From contig JAZRQA010000032.1 of the NCBI GenBank assembly GCA_045649505.1, positions 1-61,101 on the forward strand: 61,101 nt of DNA, written 5' to 3'. The translations under genes and the position numbers were made by a program. Below, in pieces: positions 34,636-43,061 of the stretch. How positions within the stretch are numbered: position 1 is the first letter of the stretch; each line of letters starts with the position of its first letter. Below the pieces are notes generated by a model that saw nothing but the letters and a program-made list of their open reading frames with translations, made no database searches and was not told the origin of the DNA. The DNA is from SIG587 sp045649505 (GTDB lineage Bacteria; Bacillota; Clostridia; Oscillospirales; Acutalibacteraceae).

Positions 34636-35004
34636 ATGAAAAGCTTAGCAGAACTTACCGCACTCAGAGATAAAATGCAAAGCAAGGTTATTATCCGCGA
34701 GCAGGACGGCGGCAAGCGCATTGTTGTAGGTATGGCTACCTGCGGTATTGCAGCAGGCGCACGTCCCGTGCTTAACGCTTTTGCACAGGAGATAAATAAA
34801 GCAGGCATCACTGATGTTGCAGTTACCCAGACAGGCTGTATCGGCATCTGCCAGTACGAGCCCGTTGTTGAAGTTTTTGAAGAGGGTAAGGAAAAGGTTA
34901 CCTATGTTAAGATGACTGCCGAAAAGGCTGCCCGTGTTGTTGAAGAGCATATCAAGGGCGGCAAGGTGGTTGAAGAATATACCATCGGCGGTTTTAAAAA
35001 GTAA
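34636..35004 (+). CDS. hndB: HndB-like thioredoxin-fold Fe-S protein
   Basis: About 122 residues. It has a thioredoxin-like ferredoxin fold with a cysteine in MATCGIAAGA and two more in TGCIGIC; as in HndB of Desulfovibrio, the second cysteine of the first pair is missing. GGAGGA at 34623-34628 selects the ATG at 34636. It is part of the NAD(P)-linked hydrogenase complex, probably as an electron-transfer or assembly subunit. Confidence 0.85.
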   Translation: MKSLAELTALRDKMQSKVIIREQDGGKRIVVGMATCGIAAGARPVLNAFAQEINKAGITDVAVTQTGCIGICQYEPVVEVFEEGKEKVTYVKMTAEKAARVVEEHIKGGKVVEEYTIGGFKK

Positions 35005-35019
35005 GGAGGAAATAAAAGA

Positions 35020-36813
35020 ATGATTCGTTCACATGTACTTATCTGCGGCGGTACCGGATGTACTTCCTCCGGCAGCATGACTGTCAGATCAGCTCTTGAA
35101 ACCGAGCTTGAAAAGCAGGGCCTTACCGAAGAGGTAAAAATAGTTACTACAGGTTGCTTCGGTCTTTGCGCATTAGGCCCCATTATGATAATCTACCCCG
35201 AAGGCACCTTCTACAGCTGCATCACTGCTGATGATGTTCCTGAAATTGTAAGCGAGCATCTGCTTAAGGGCCGTATCGTTGACCGTCTTGTTCACCACGA
35301 GATGAAGGAAAGCGCAGAAAATCGCGTTACCTCATTAAACGAAACTCAGTTCTATAAAAAACAAGAGCGTGTTGCTCTGCGTAACTGCGGCGTTATCAAT
35401 CCTGAGGTTATAGATGAGTATATCGCCATGGACGGTTATCAGGCTCTTGGTAAGGTTCTTACCGAGATGACTCCTGAGGATGTTATTAAGTGCATCACCG
35501 ATTCAGGTCTTCGCGGTCGAGGCGGCGGCGGCTTCCCCACAGGTAAGAAGTGGGAGTTTGCTTCTAAGTCTGTAAGTGATAAGAAGTATGTTGCCTGTAA
35601 TGCTGACGAAGGTGACCCCGGTGCATTTATGGACCGTTCAATCCTTGAAGGTGACCCCCATGCCCTTATTGAGGCTATGGCAATAGCCGGTTACGCTATC
35701 GGTGCTGACGAAGGTTATGTTTATGTTCGTGCAGAGTATCCTATTGCTATTCAGCGTCTTGAGATCGCAATTAAGCAGGCCCGTGAGTACGGACTTCTCG
35801 GTAAGGATATCTTTGGTACCGGATTTAATTTTGATATTACCATTCGTTTCGGTGCAGGTGCATTCGTTTGCGGTGAGGAAACCGCTCTTATGACCTCTAT
35901 CGAGGGTAACCGTGGTGAGCCCAGACCCCGTCCTCCGTTCCCCGCAGTTAAGGGCCTTTTCGGTCAGCCTACCGTACTTAACAACGTTGAAACCTATGCA
36001 AACATTCCCCGTATAATTCTTCTTGGTGCCGATTGGTTTAACTCTATGGGTACCGAAAAGTCTAAGGGTACAAAGGTGTTCGCTCTTGGTGGTAACATAA
36101 CCAACACAGGACTTGTTGAGGTACCTATGGGTACAACTCTGCGTGAGGTTGTTGAGGAAATCGGCGGCGGCGTACCCGGCGGTAAGAAGTTCAAGGCAGC
36201 CCAGACAGGCGGCCCCTCCGGCGGATGTATTCCTGTAGAGCATTTTGATGTTCCCATAGACTATGACAATCTTATTGAAATCGGTTCTATGATGGGCTCC
36301 GGCGGTCTTATCGTTATGGACGAGGATACCTGTATGGTTGATATCGCTAAGTTCTTCCTTGAGTTCACCGTTGATGAGTCCTGCGGTAAGTGCACACCCT
36401 GCCGTATCGGTACTAAACGTCTTCTTGAGCTTCTCACTAAGGTAACCGACGGTAATGCCACTATGGAAGACCTTGAGAAGATGGAAGAGCTTTGCTATCA
36501 CATCAAGTCTGCTTCTCTTTGCGGTCTTGGTCAGACTGCTCCCAACCCTGTTTTATCCACACTTCGTTACTTCCGCGATGAGTATATTGCTCACATCGTT
36601 GACAAGAAGTGTCCTGCAGGCGTATGTAAGAACCTGCTTCAGTACTCTGTTATTGAAGATAAGTGTAAGGGTTGTACCGCTTGTGCGAGAGTTTGCCCTG
36701 TTGGTGCTATCTCAGGTACAGTTAAAAATCCTCACGTTATTGATGTTAACAAGTGTATTAAGTGCGGTGCTTGTATGGATAAGTGTAAGTTCGGCGCTAT
36801 CGTAAAGAAATAG
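35020..36813 (+). CDS. hydB: NADH-binding flavoprotein subunit of the bifurcating hydrogenase
   Basis: A 597-residue NuoF-type subunit. In order: an N-terminal thioredoxin-like 2Fe-2S domain (GGTGCTSSG, GCFGLCALGP), the NADH/FMN domain (GRGGGGFPTG, NADEGDPGAFMDR), an SLBB region, the 4Fe-4S domain (SCGKCTPCRIGTKR), and a two-cluster ferredoxin domain at the C-terminus (CKGCTACARVCPVGA, CIKCGACMDKC). In bifurcating enzymes this subunit joins NADH and ferredoxin electrons. The codon bias is that of a highly expressed gene. AGGAGG precedes the ATG. Confidence 0.95.
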   Translation: MIRSHVLICGGTGCTSSGSMTVRSALETELEKQGLTEEVKIVTTGCFGLCALGPIMIIYPEGTFYSCITADDVPEIVSEHLLKGRIVDRLVHHEMKESAENRVTSLNETQFYKKQERVALRNCGVINPEVIDEYIAMDGYQALGKVLTEMTPEDVIKCITDSGLRGRGGGGFPTGKKWEFASKSVSDKKYVACNADEGDPGAFMDRSILEGDPHALIEAMAIAGYAIGADEGYVYVRAEYPIAIQRLEIAIKQAREYGLLGKDIFGTGFNFDITIRFGAGAFVCGEETALMTSIEGNRGEPRPRPPFPAVKGLFGQPTVLNNVETYANIPRIILLGADWFNSMGTEKSKGTKVFALGGNITNTGLVEVPMGTTLREVVEEIGGGVPGGKKFKAAQTGGPSGGCIPVEHFDVPIDYDNLIEIGSMMGSGGLIVMDEDTCMVDIAKFFLEFTVDESCGKCTPCRIGTKRLLELLTKVTDGNATMEDLEKMEELCYHIKSASLCGLGQTAPNPVLSTLRYFRDEYIAHIVDKKCPAGVCKNLLQYSVIEDKCKGCTACARVCPVGAISGTVKNPHVIDVNKCIKCGACMDKCKFGAIVKK

Positions 36814-36833
36814 AAAGGGAGTAAGAATCAACT

Positions 36834-38579
36834 ATGGCTTTAGTAAACATTAAAATTAACGGCCGCGACTATGCTGTTGAGAGCGGTTCAACCATTCTCG
36901 AAGCCTGTAAGGCCGCTTCTATCGATGTTCCTACCCTTTGCTATATGAAAAAAATCAATGCCATCGGTGCCTGCCGTATGTGCCTTGTTGAAGTAAAGGG
37001 TGCCCGTTCACTGGTTGCCGCTTGCGTGCAGCCCGTAAATGAGGGTATGGAAATCTATACAAATTCTCCTGCCGCTGTAAAGGCAAGAAAAACAAACCTT
37101 GAGCTTATTCTTTCCAATCATAAGATGGATTGCTTAAGCTGTCTTAGAAACCAGAACTGCGAACTGCAGAAAATGGCTAAGGACTTCGGTATTTATGACC
37201 AGTATGCTTTTGTAGGCGAATTTAGTGAGCATAAGAAGGATGAGTCTACTCCCTTCTTAGTTCGCGATAATGAGAAGTGCGTTCTTTGCCGCCGTTGTGT
37301 TGCTGTTTGTAAGCACAATCAGGGAGTTGGCGTTATCGGCGCGAATGACCGCGGCTTTGATACCCACATCGCCTGTGCATTTGAAACTCCTCTTAAGGAT
37401 AACCCCTGTATCGCTTGCGGTCAGTGTATCGTAGCCTGTCCTACAGGTGCCCTTACCGAGAGAGATGAAACCGACGAAATTTTCGCCGCTATCAATGATC
37501 CCTCCAAGAAGGTTTATGTATGTACCGCTCCTTCTGTTCGCGCTACTCTGGGCGAGTGCTTCGGCAACGCTCCCGGTACCGATGTTGAAGGCAAAATGGT
37601 TGCAGCTCTTAAGCGTCTTGGTTTTGACGGCGTGTTTGATATGAACTTCACTGCCGACCTCACCATTATGGAAGAGGCGCACGAGCTTATGGAGAGAATT
37701 AAGAATGGCGGTAAGCTTCCTCTTATCACCTCCTGCTCACCCGGTTGGGTAAAATACTGCGAGCATTATCATCCCGACTTTACCGAAAATCTTTCTAGCT
37801 GTAAGTCACCTCAGCAGATGTTCGGTGCTGTTGTTAAGACCTTCTTAGCCCAAAGAGACGGCATTGATCCTAAGGATATCGTATTCGTTTCGGCTATTCC
37901 TTGTACCGCTAAGAAGTTTGAGTGCAAGCGTCCTGACCAGTGCGCTGCAGGCGAGGGCATCTACGATGTAGACTTTGCTATTACCACCCGTGAGCTCGGC
38001 AAGATGATTGACCGTGCAGGTATCAACTTTAACAGACTTCCCGATGAGAAGTTTGATAATCCCTTTGCTATCGGTTCGGGTGCAGGTGCTATATTCGGTG
38101 CTACAGGCGGTGTTATGGAGGCAGCCCTTCGTACCGCTGCTGAGACTATACTCGGCAAACCCCTTGAGAAGCTTGAATTCTGCGATGTTCGCGGAACCAA
38201 GGGTATCAAGACCGCATCCTATAAGCTTGGTGACCTTGAGGTTAAGGTTGCAGTTGCCAGTGGCACTGCAAATGCCAACAAGCTTCTTAATATGGTTCGT
38301 GACGGTGAGCTTGATGTTCAGTTTGTTGAAATTATGGCTTGCCCCGGCGGTTGCGTAAACGGCGGCGGTCAGCCCGTACAGCCCATGCAGCTGCGTGAGG
38401 AGGTTGACCTTCCTGCTGTTCGTGCAAAGGTTCTCTACGATGCCGATGCTATGCTTGGCGTAAGAAAGTCACACGAAAACCCCGATATCAAAATGATTTA
38501 CAAGGAGTTCTTCGGTGAGCCAGGTAGCCATAAGGCACATGAGATACTCCACACCACCTACATCAAACGTGGAAAATAA
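36834..38579 (+). CDS. hydA: Catalytic subunit of the [FeFe] hydrogenase
   Basis: A 581-residue enzyme that reduces protons to H2. The N-terminus has a 2Fe-2S domain (CYMKKINAIGACRMC), a His/Cys-bound 4Fe-4S cluster (HKMDCLSCLRNQNC) and two 4Fe-4S motifs (CVLCRRC, CIACGQCIVACP). The H-cluster motifs are TSCSPGWVKYCE, PCTAKKFE (preceded by AI rather than VM) and MACPGGCVNGGGQP, and a small-subunit-like C-terminal tail closes it. The maturation genes hydE, hydF and hydG are not in the window. It is the last gene of the operon. Confidence 0.96.
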   Translation: MALVNIKINGRDYAVESGSTILEACKAASIDVPTLCYMKKINAIGACRMCLVEVKGARSLVAACVQPVNEGMEIYTNSPAAVKARKTNLELILSNHKMDCLSCLRNQNCELQKMAKDFGIYDQYAFVGEFSEHKKDESTPFLVRDNEKCVLCRRCVAVCKHNQGVGVIGANDRGFDTHIACAFETPLKDNPCIACGQCIVACPTGALTERDETDEIFAAINDPSKKVYVCTAPSVRATLGECFGNAPGTDVEGKMVAALKRLGFDGVFDMNFTADLTIMEEAHELMERIKNGGKLPLITSCSPGWVKYCEHYHPDFTENLSSCKSPQQMFGAVVKTFLAQRDGIDPKDIVFVSAIPCTAKKFECKRPDQCAAGEGIYDVDFAITTRELGKMIDRAGINFNRLPDEKFDNPFAIGSGAGAIFGATGGVMEAALRTAAETILGKPLEKLEFCDVRGTKGIKTASYKLGDLEVKVAVASGTANANKLLNMVRDGELDVQFVEIMACPGGCVNGGGQPVQPMQLREEVDLPAVRAKVLYDADAMLGVRKSHENPDIKMIYKEFFGEPGSHKAHEILHTTYIKRGK

Positions 38580-38584
38580 ATAAT

Positions 38585-38659
38585 TTTTGTGCTGAACAAA
38601 ACGATAAACCCCTGCAAGTTACTTGCAGGGGTTATGTTTTTAGCCGCTTTTCTGCCACT
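38585..38659 (+). repeat. Hairpin module A, probably also the hydA terminator
   Basis: It has a left box TTTTGTGCTGAACAAAA (38585-38601), a 12-bp stem (38607-38618 with 38622-38633) and a right box GCCGCTTTTCTGCCACT (38643-38659). Five T's follow the stem after ATG, so it can end the hydA transcript. Confidence 0.75.
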
Positions 38660-38738
38660 CCAGGTATAGAAATACATCTTCGTGGACAGAGAAAACGGCT
38701 TCAACATCAAAAATTGCTTTATTTTCATATTTAGTGTA

Positions 38739-38819
38739 TTTTGCGCTGAATAAAATAGTTTAAAAGCCTGTAAGTAAATCTTACAGGCTTTTACTATTTA
38801 TGGCCCTTTTTTTGCCACT
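38739..38819 (+). repeat. Hairpin module B, diverged copy of module A
   Basis: A left box TTTTGCGCTGAATAAAA (38739-38755, 15 of 17 bases as in A), a 14-bp stem (38761-38774 with 38780-38793) and a right box GCCCTTTTTTTGCCACT (38803-38819, 14 of 17). The stem core CCTGTAAG/CTTACAGG differs from CCTGCAAG/CTTGCAGG in A at both partners of one base pair. Confidence 0.75.
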
Positions 38820-38897
38820 TTGTAGGGGAGGGGTCTCATCCCCCTCCCGTTTGGTTTATGCAAATTTAAACGGCAGGAGTAAGCCTTTGCCCTACAA
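38820..38897. repeat. MITE-like short element with TTGTAGGG inverted ends
   Basis: TTGTAGGG at 38820-38827 and CCCTACAA at 38890-38897 frame 78 bases. Inside is a GC-rich hairpin (GGGGAGGGG then CCCCCTCCC). From memory, short repeats with such ends are common between genes of gut Clostridia. No target duplication is clear. Confidence 0.6.
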
Positions 38898-38941
38898 TAT
38901 ATCTGTGCCGTTAGGCACACCAATATTCATCGTTCATAAAA

Positions 38942-38977
38942 AACAAAAAATCCCGAAGAGTAAATCCTCTTCGGGAT
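38942..38977 (-). terminator. Terminator of the sodium/proline symporter gene
   Basis: An 11-bp perfect stem (38950-38960 with 38967-38977). On the minus strand it is followed by TTTTTTGTTT. Confidence 0.88.
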
Positions 38978-38993
38978 AAAAACTATATATTAA

Positions 38994-40541
38994 TTATTGC
39001 TTGCACTCTGCCTTAACCTCATCAAAGGTATCGGTAATTTCGCTTGTAGGAGCCTTGGTTATAAGACTTACTACAACGGTTACTATGAGGGCTAAAACAA
39101 AGGCGGGGAGAAGCTCGTAGATATTAAGAATAGTGTCAGCAAAAACATCTCTGATAACAAACTTCCAGAAGAATATCATTGCGCCGCCTGTTATCATACC
39201 TGCAATTGCGCCGTATTTGTTCGTGCGCTTCCAGAATAGCGCGCAAAGCATTATAGGACCGAATGCGGCACCAAAACCTGCCCAAGCAAAGGATACAATG
39301 CCGAATACCGAACTATTTGGATCAAGCGCAAGGAAGATAGCTATAACCGAGATAATGATAACCGAAACGCGGGCAAGTACCATAGAAGCCTTTGCGCTGA
39401 GTTTAACCTTAAAGGTTTCCTGAATAAGATTCTGTGAAATACTTGAGGATGCCGCAAGAAGCTGTGAGTCGGCAGTGGACATTGTAGATGCCAGAATACC
39501 TGCAAGGATTATACCTGCGGTACAGGCGGGAACAAAACCGAATTTACTAAGGAACTTAGAAATATCAACAATTATTGTTTCGGCGGCTGTTGCACTTTCA
39601 TAGGAGGGAAGCACACCCTGTTTCATAAGGGAGTAGCCAATAACGCCGATAAGCACGGCAACGCCCATAGAGATAACTACCCAAACGCTTGCAACGCGGC
39701 GGGACAACTTTAATTTATTCTTATCCTCAATAGCCATAAAGCGGAGCAGTATGTGGGGCATACCAAAGTAACCGAGTCCCCAGGCAAGGGTAGAGGCGAC
39801 AGGTAATGCGCCGTAGCTTCCGGTAGTTTGGGTAGCAACGTTAAAGCCCTTAAACAGGTCAAGGTAACCGTTAAGCCCTGCAACGTTTGAGAATACATTT
39901 CCAAAACCGTTTACAAAACCCTCGCCAAAGCCTACAACAACAAACAAAGCAATTGTCATAATAATGCTTTGAATAAAGTCGGTAGTGGAGGCTGCAAGGA
40001 ATCCGCCTAAGGTGCAGTAAATTACAATAACCACAGCACTTAATATCATAGCAAGGGTATAGTCCATTCCAAACAGTGAAGCGAAAAGCTTACCGCAGGC
40101 GGCAAAGCCCGATGCAGTGTATGGAATAAAGAACACTACTATCATAAGTGCGGCAACGGTGGTCAGAATTCTGCTCTTATCGCCAAAACGTCTTGTAAAG
40201 AAGTCGGGCAGGGTAAAGGCATCAATTCTCTGACTGTAAACGCGAAGGCGCTTAGCAACAAAAAGCCAGTTAAGATATGTACCAATAGCAAGACCGATAG
40301 CCGTCCAGCTTGCTTCCGCAAGTCCTGTCATCATAGCAACGGCGGGCAGGCCCATTAAAAGCCAACCGCTCATATCTGATGCCTCGGCACTCATTGCGGT
40401 TACAAGGGGTCCAAGACGTCTGCCGCCAAGATAAAAGTCACTGGATGTTTTGTTTTTCTTAGAAACAGCGAGACCTATGTAAACCATCATTGCCATATAA
40501 ACAATAATGGTACAAAGTATCACCCAATCTGTAGTTAACAT
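38994..40541 (-). CDS. putP: Sodium/proline symporter
   Basis: A 515-residue sodium:solute symporter (SSS) with about 13 membrane segments. The conserved stretches SSDFYLGGRRLGPLVTAMSAEASDMSG (split around residue 45) and AGILASTMSTADSQLLAASS near 350 are typical of PutP and hold the sodium and proline site residues. It takes up proline with Na+. It is monocistronic with its own terminator. Confidence 0.88.
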   Translation of the reverse strand: MLTTDWVILCTIIVYMAMMVYIGLAVSKKNKTSSDFYLGGRRLGPLVTAMSAEASDMSGWLLMGLPAVAMMTGLAEASWTAIGLAIGTYLNWLFVAKRLRVYSQRIDAFTLPDFFTRRFGDKSRILTTVAALMIVVFFIPYTASGFAACGKLFASLFGMDYTLAMILSAVVIVIYCTLGGFLAASTTDFIQSIIMTIALFVVVGFGEGFVNGFGNVFSNVAGLNGYLDLFKGFNVATQTTGSYGALPVASTLAWGLGYFGMPHILLRFMAIEDKNKLKLSRRVASVWVVISMGVAVLIGVIGYSLMKQGVLPSYESATAAETIIVDISKFLSKFGFVPACTAGIILAGILASTMSTADSQLLAASSSISQNLIQETFKVKLSAKASMVLARVSVIIISVIAIFLALDPNSSVFGIVSFAWAGFGAAFGPIMLCALFWKRTNKYGAIAGMITGGAMIFFWKFVIRDVFADTILNIYELLPAFVLALIVTVVVSLITKAPTSEITDTFDEVKAECKQ

Positions 40542-40636
40542 TTCTTCTCCTCATTTCTTTGCTTTAATGTGTTAAACTAATAAAATCAGTATACATTATA
40601 TTAAGCGTAAATGCAAGGAAAAATTAGAAAAATTTA

Positions 40637-41815
40637 TCAGTCAAGGCTTCTGCCTCGTACAATACTGTCCTTACCAAACTTTTTTCTTATATTAAAAAGT
40701 GAGTTCTCAACGGCTTCAAGCTTTTGCCTATCGTCACTCTCACCAAACAAATCCTGTTGAATACCGCAAAGATTATCGGTAAGGCGGGTTACCCTTAGTC
40801 CTACCGAGCGAAGGGGTAGTTGCCAATTATAGTTCTTCTTAAACAGTTCCATTCCTTTTTTTGCAATAATCATACTAATAGCAGTCGGGAAATCAAGGCA
40901 ATGGCTGAATTCCTGAACCTTAAGGGTAGAGGTTCTGGTATGAACGGTAATGCTGCCTGCAAAAAGTCCGTGTTCCCTTAACTGTCTTGAGATATCTTCG
41001 GCAAGCTCAAGAAATATTTTCCATACTTGCTGCGGCGATGTGATATCAGTAGGAGTGGTAACACTTCTGCCAATACTCTTTGGTGTATGCGTTGCATTAT
41101 CGGGTGAAACGGGGGAATTATCCTCACCAAGCGCATAGCTTTTAAGCTCACGTCCGTTTTTGCCAAGCAATCGTTCTACGGCGCGGTCATCGCAAAGCGC
41201 AAGGTCGCCTATTGTGAAAACTGCGCTTGAGTTAAGGCGCGCGGCGGTATTTTTTCCCACAAAAAGCAGGTCGCCAACGGGCATATTCCAAACAAGGTCT
41301 TTAAAATTTTCCCTTGATATTACGGTTACTGCATCGGGCTTTTTATAGTCAGAGCCCAGTTTTGCGAAAACCTTATTAAAGCTCACACCTACCGAAACGG
41401 TAATACCAAGCTCCTCCTTTATTTCTTTTCGTATGCGTTGGGCTATCTGCTCACCGTCACCGAAAAGCAGACGGCTGCCTGTGACATCAAGCCAACATTC
41501 ATCAATGCCAAACGGCTCAATAAGGTCGGTGTAGCGGCGGTAGATATCCCGCGCCGCGCTGGAATATTCCTGATATTTTTTGTGATTGGGCGGCAAAATT
41601 ATAAGCTCAGGGCATTTAGCCTGCGCTTCCCATATTGCTTCGGCAGTTTTAACGCCGAATTTTTTTGCCGCCTCGTTCTTTGCAAGAACTATACCGTGGC
41701 GTTCCTCTTTATTGCCGCATATCGCCACAGGCAGATTCTTTAGGGTCTGATTTTCCAAAAGTGTGACCGAGGCAAAAAAGTTATTAAGATCACAGTGTAA
41801 TATAACACGTTCCAA
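40637..41815 (-). CDS. Y-family DNA polymerase (DinB/Pol IV-like)
   Basis: About 392 residues. The N-terminus MERVILHCDLNNFFASV has the first catalytic aspartate (D9) and aromatic steric gate, and GIDECWLDVTG has D105-E106. Fingers, thumb and little-finger regions follow. QQDLF near residues 353-357 fits the beta-clamp-binding motif QxxLF. It can copy damaged DNA with low fidelity. The TTG at 41815 is chosen: GAGGGGTGG is 6 to 7 bases upstream and the protein then starts like other DinB enzymes; an ATG eight codons earlier overlaps the ribosome site. It is the third gene of a run starting at 42556, under the operator array. Confidence 0.9.
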   Translation of the reverse strand: MERVILHCDLNNFFASVTLLENQTLKNLPVAICGNKEERHGIVLAKNEAAKKFGVKTAEAIWEAQAKCPELIILPPNHKKYQEYSSAARDIYRRYTDLIEPFGIDECWLDVTGSRLLFGDGEQIAQRIRKEIKEELGITVSVGVSFNKVFAKLGSDYKKPDAVTVISRENFKDLVWNMPVGDLLFVGKNTAARLNSSAVFTIGDLALCDDRAVERLLGKNGRELKSYALGEDNSPVSPDNATHTPKSIGRSVTTPTDITSPQQVWKIFLELAEDISRQLREHGLFAGSITVHTRTSTLKVQEFSHCLDFPTAISMIIAKKGMELFKKNYNWQLPLRSVGLRVTRLTDNLCGIQQDLFGESDDRQKLEAVENSLFNIRKKFGKDSIVRGRSLD

Positions 41816-41874
41816 AAAACCACCCCTCTTTACATTCATTATACCACTATTGGGACATTATGTAAATTACAATA

Positions 41875-42189
41875 TTATAGGATTGTAAAAAGCTCAAGTG
41901 CCTTTTTATGAAGCCGTATGGTTTGCCTTAAACTGTATCCCAAATTATCACAAATAGCATTAAGTTTTAGCCCGCAAAGGTATTTTTGGGTCAGTATCTC
42001 GCGAAGCAAAGGGTTGTCCACAAGAGAAATTTCTTCCTTCATTTTAGATAAAGTCGCGATATACATTTTTTGCTCGTTTAGTATTTCCTGGCTTTCACCA
42101 TAAAGGAAAATTTGTTTTTCGGTACGCTTAAGGGCTGCCGCAACAACACGATAATTTGAAAGATATCTTTTTTTCTCTTCAACAATCAT
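41875..42189 (-). CDS. Sigma-70 region-4-like / phage-type regulator
   Basis: A 104-residue helical, basic protein. The C-terminal LREILTQKYLCGLKLNAICDNLGYSLRQTIRLHKKAL has the form of a helix-turn-helix in sigma region 4 and in phage late-gene regulators (ArpU/RinA/DUF1492 type). It overlaps the zinc-ribbon gene by 11 bases with GGAG before the ATG. It may promote transcription of the following polymerase or another target; this is inference. Confidence 0.7.
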   Translation of the reverse strand: MIVEEKKRYLSNYRVVAAALKRTEKQIFLYGESQEILNEQKMYIATLSKMKEEISLVDNPLLREILTQKYLCGLKLNAICDNLGYSLRQTIRLHKKALELFTIL

Positions 42190-42556
42190 TTCTTTTTGCT
42201 CCCTTCATTGCAGTATACTGTCCGTAGCTTAAATTTGTGCCGTGCTTCTTATTATATAGGTCGATTTGCGCTAAGGTTATGTACATAGGGTCCTTCTTTC
42301 TATCCTCCTGCCTTTGCCGCTGCCGAACCCACATTTCCTCTCCCGCTTTTCTACAGGTTTCGTTGCAGTATTCGCGGGTATTTGGAATCTTCCTTCCGCA
42401 ACAACGGCAATATCCGCTATAGGTAGCTTTATAATCACTGCTTTGGCAGGAAGGACAAACCTCGCTCTCCTCACAGTAGGGAGGCGGTGCGCCTTGGGAT
42501 TCCTTTATTATAAAAGGTACATCAAAATAAGACCTACAATTGTTGCAATAAAACAT
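42179..42556 (-). CDS. Cysteine-rich zinc-ribbon protein
   Basis: A 125-residue protein with eleven cysteines. C4/C7 with C34/C37 make one probable zinc ribbon, and C50/C53 with C64/C68 a second. A basic Arg/Gln/Lys helix (about 77-90) and a tail without cysteines until the last residue follow. I know similar proteins from clostridial prophage-like loci but cannot name a function. AAGGAG precedes the ATG. First gene of the polymerase run. Confidence 0.75.
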   Translation of the reverse strand: MFYCNNCRSYFDVPFIIKESQGAPPPYCEESEVCPSCQSSDYKATYSGYCRCCGRKIPNTREYCNETCRKAGEEMWVRQRQRQEDRKKDPMYITLAQIDLYNKKHGTNLSYGQYTAMKGAKRNDC

Positions 42557-42579
42557 TTTAAATTCTCCTTAAAAAACTG

Positions 42580-42608
42580 TTGACAATTACGAAAAACTGT
42601 AATATAAT
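42580..42608 (+). promoter_or_regulatory. Promoter toward the repressor and protease genes
   Basis: Perfect TTGACA at 42580-42585 and TATAAT at 42603-42608, spacer 17. The weakest operator copy (42588-42601) lies in the spacer. Confidence 0.85.
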
Positions 42609-42694
42609 ATGCTTGTAATACGGAATTCCGTAACTCTATGATTATTGTAATACGAAATTCCGTAATTGTCAATACAATATTACGAAATTCCGTA
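42588..42694. promoter_or_regulatory. Array of four operator sites between divergent promoters
   Basis: Consensus TACGAAATTCCGTA. Copies: 42588-42601 (11 of 14 bases), 42619-42632 (TACGGAATTCCGTA, fully palindromic), 42651-42664 and 42681-42694 (identical to each other). The starts are 31, 32 and 30 bases apart, close to three DNA turns. One copy lies in the spacer of each divergent promoter. The likely ligand is the adjacent Cro/CI-type repressor. Confidence 0.88.
42644..42672 (-). promoter_or_regulatory. Promoter toward the zinc-ribbon, sigma-like and polymerase genes
   Basis: On the minus strand TTGACA (42672-42667) and TACAAT (42649-42644) with a 17-base spacer that contains the operator at 42651-42664. 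Confidence 0.82.
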
Positions 42695-42731
42695 ATATTT
42701 TGGCAAAACCAATAAAAGGGGATTTTAGAAT

Positions 42732-43061
42732 ATGGGATTATATGAACGCATTGAACAGTTATGCGAAAAAAAAGGCATAACTGTTACAACTCTGTGCAAA
42801 CAATGTTCGGTCGCGAGGGCAAATCTGTCTGACCTTAAAATGGGTCGACTAAAATCACTTTCAGCAACAACACTTGCAAAAATTGCAGGTTATTTCGGCG
42901 TAAGCGTTGAATACCTTTTAGGTAACGAAAACTGTATCAGTGAGGAAAGCCGTTTAAAGGCGGCACTCTTTGGTGGAGGAGAGGAGGTTACCGATGAAAT
43001 GTGGAATGAGGTAAAGCGTTACGCCATGTATATTAAGGAGCGTGAAAATGGAAACAAATAA
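42732..43061 (+). CDS. Cro/CI-type (XRE) repressor, ImmR-like
   Basis: A 109-residue protein with a lambda-type helix-turn-helix at about residues 5-62 (LCKQCSVARANLSDLKMGR, then FGVSVEYLLG). The short acidic C-terminus has no peptidase domain, so it cannot cleave itself as LexA or CI do. AAAAGGGGA precedes the ATG. It shares a 14-base overlap with the metalloprotease gene and is the likely binder of the operator array, repressing both directions. Confidence 0.87.
   Translation: MGLYERIEQLCEKKGITVTTLCKQCSVARANLSDLKMGRLKSLSATTLAKIAGYFGVSVEYLLGNENCISEESRLKAALFGGGEEVTDEMWNEVKRYAMYIKERENGNK

Larger units (their letters stand above)
38580..38993. other. Non-coding region with a duplicated hairpin module and MITE-like element
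   Basis: No gene is supported in these 414 bases. They hold hairpin modules A and B, a repeat with TTGTAGGG inverted ends, a further perfect hairpin (TGTGCC at 38904-38909 with GGCACA at 38914-38919), and the terminator of the symporter gene. Confidence 0.85.

Noticed and set aside
35638..36501. A 287-codon minus-strand frame inside hydB
   Set aside because: It is an antisense shadow of a highly codon-biased gene; no ribosome site or family pattern was seen. The same holds for 32313-33173 and 60446-61087 on minus.
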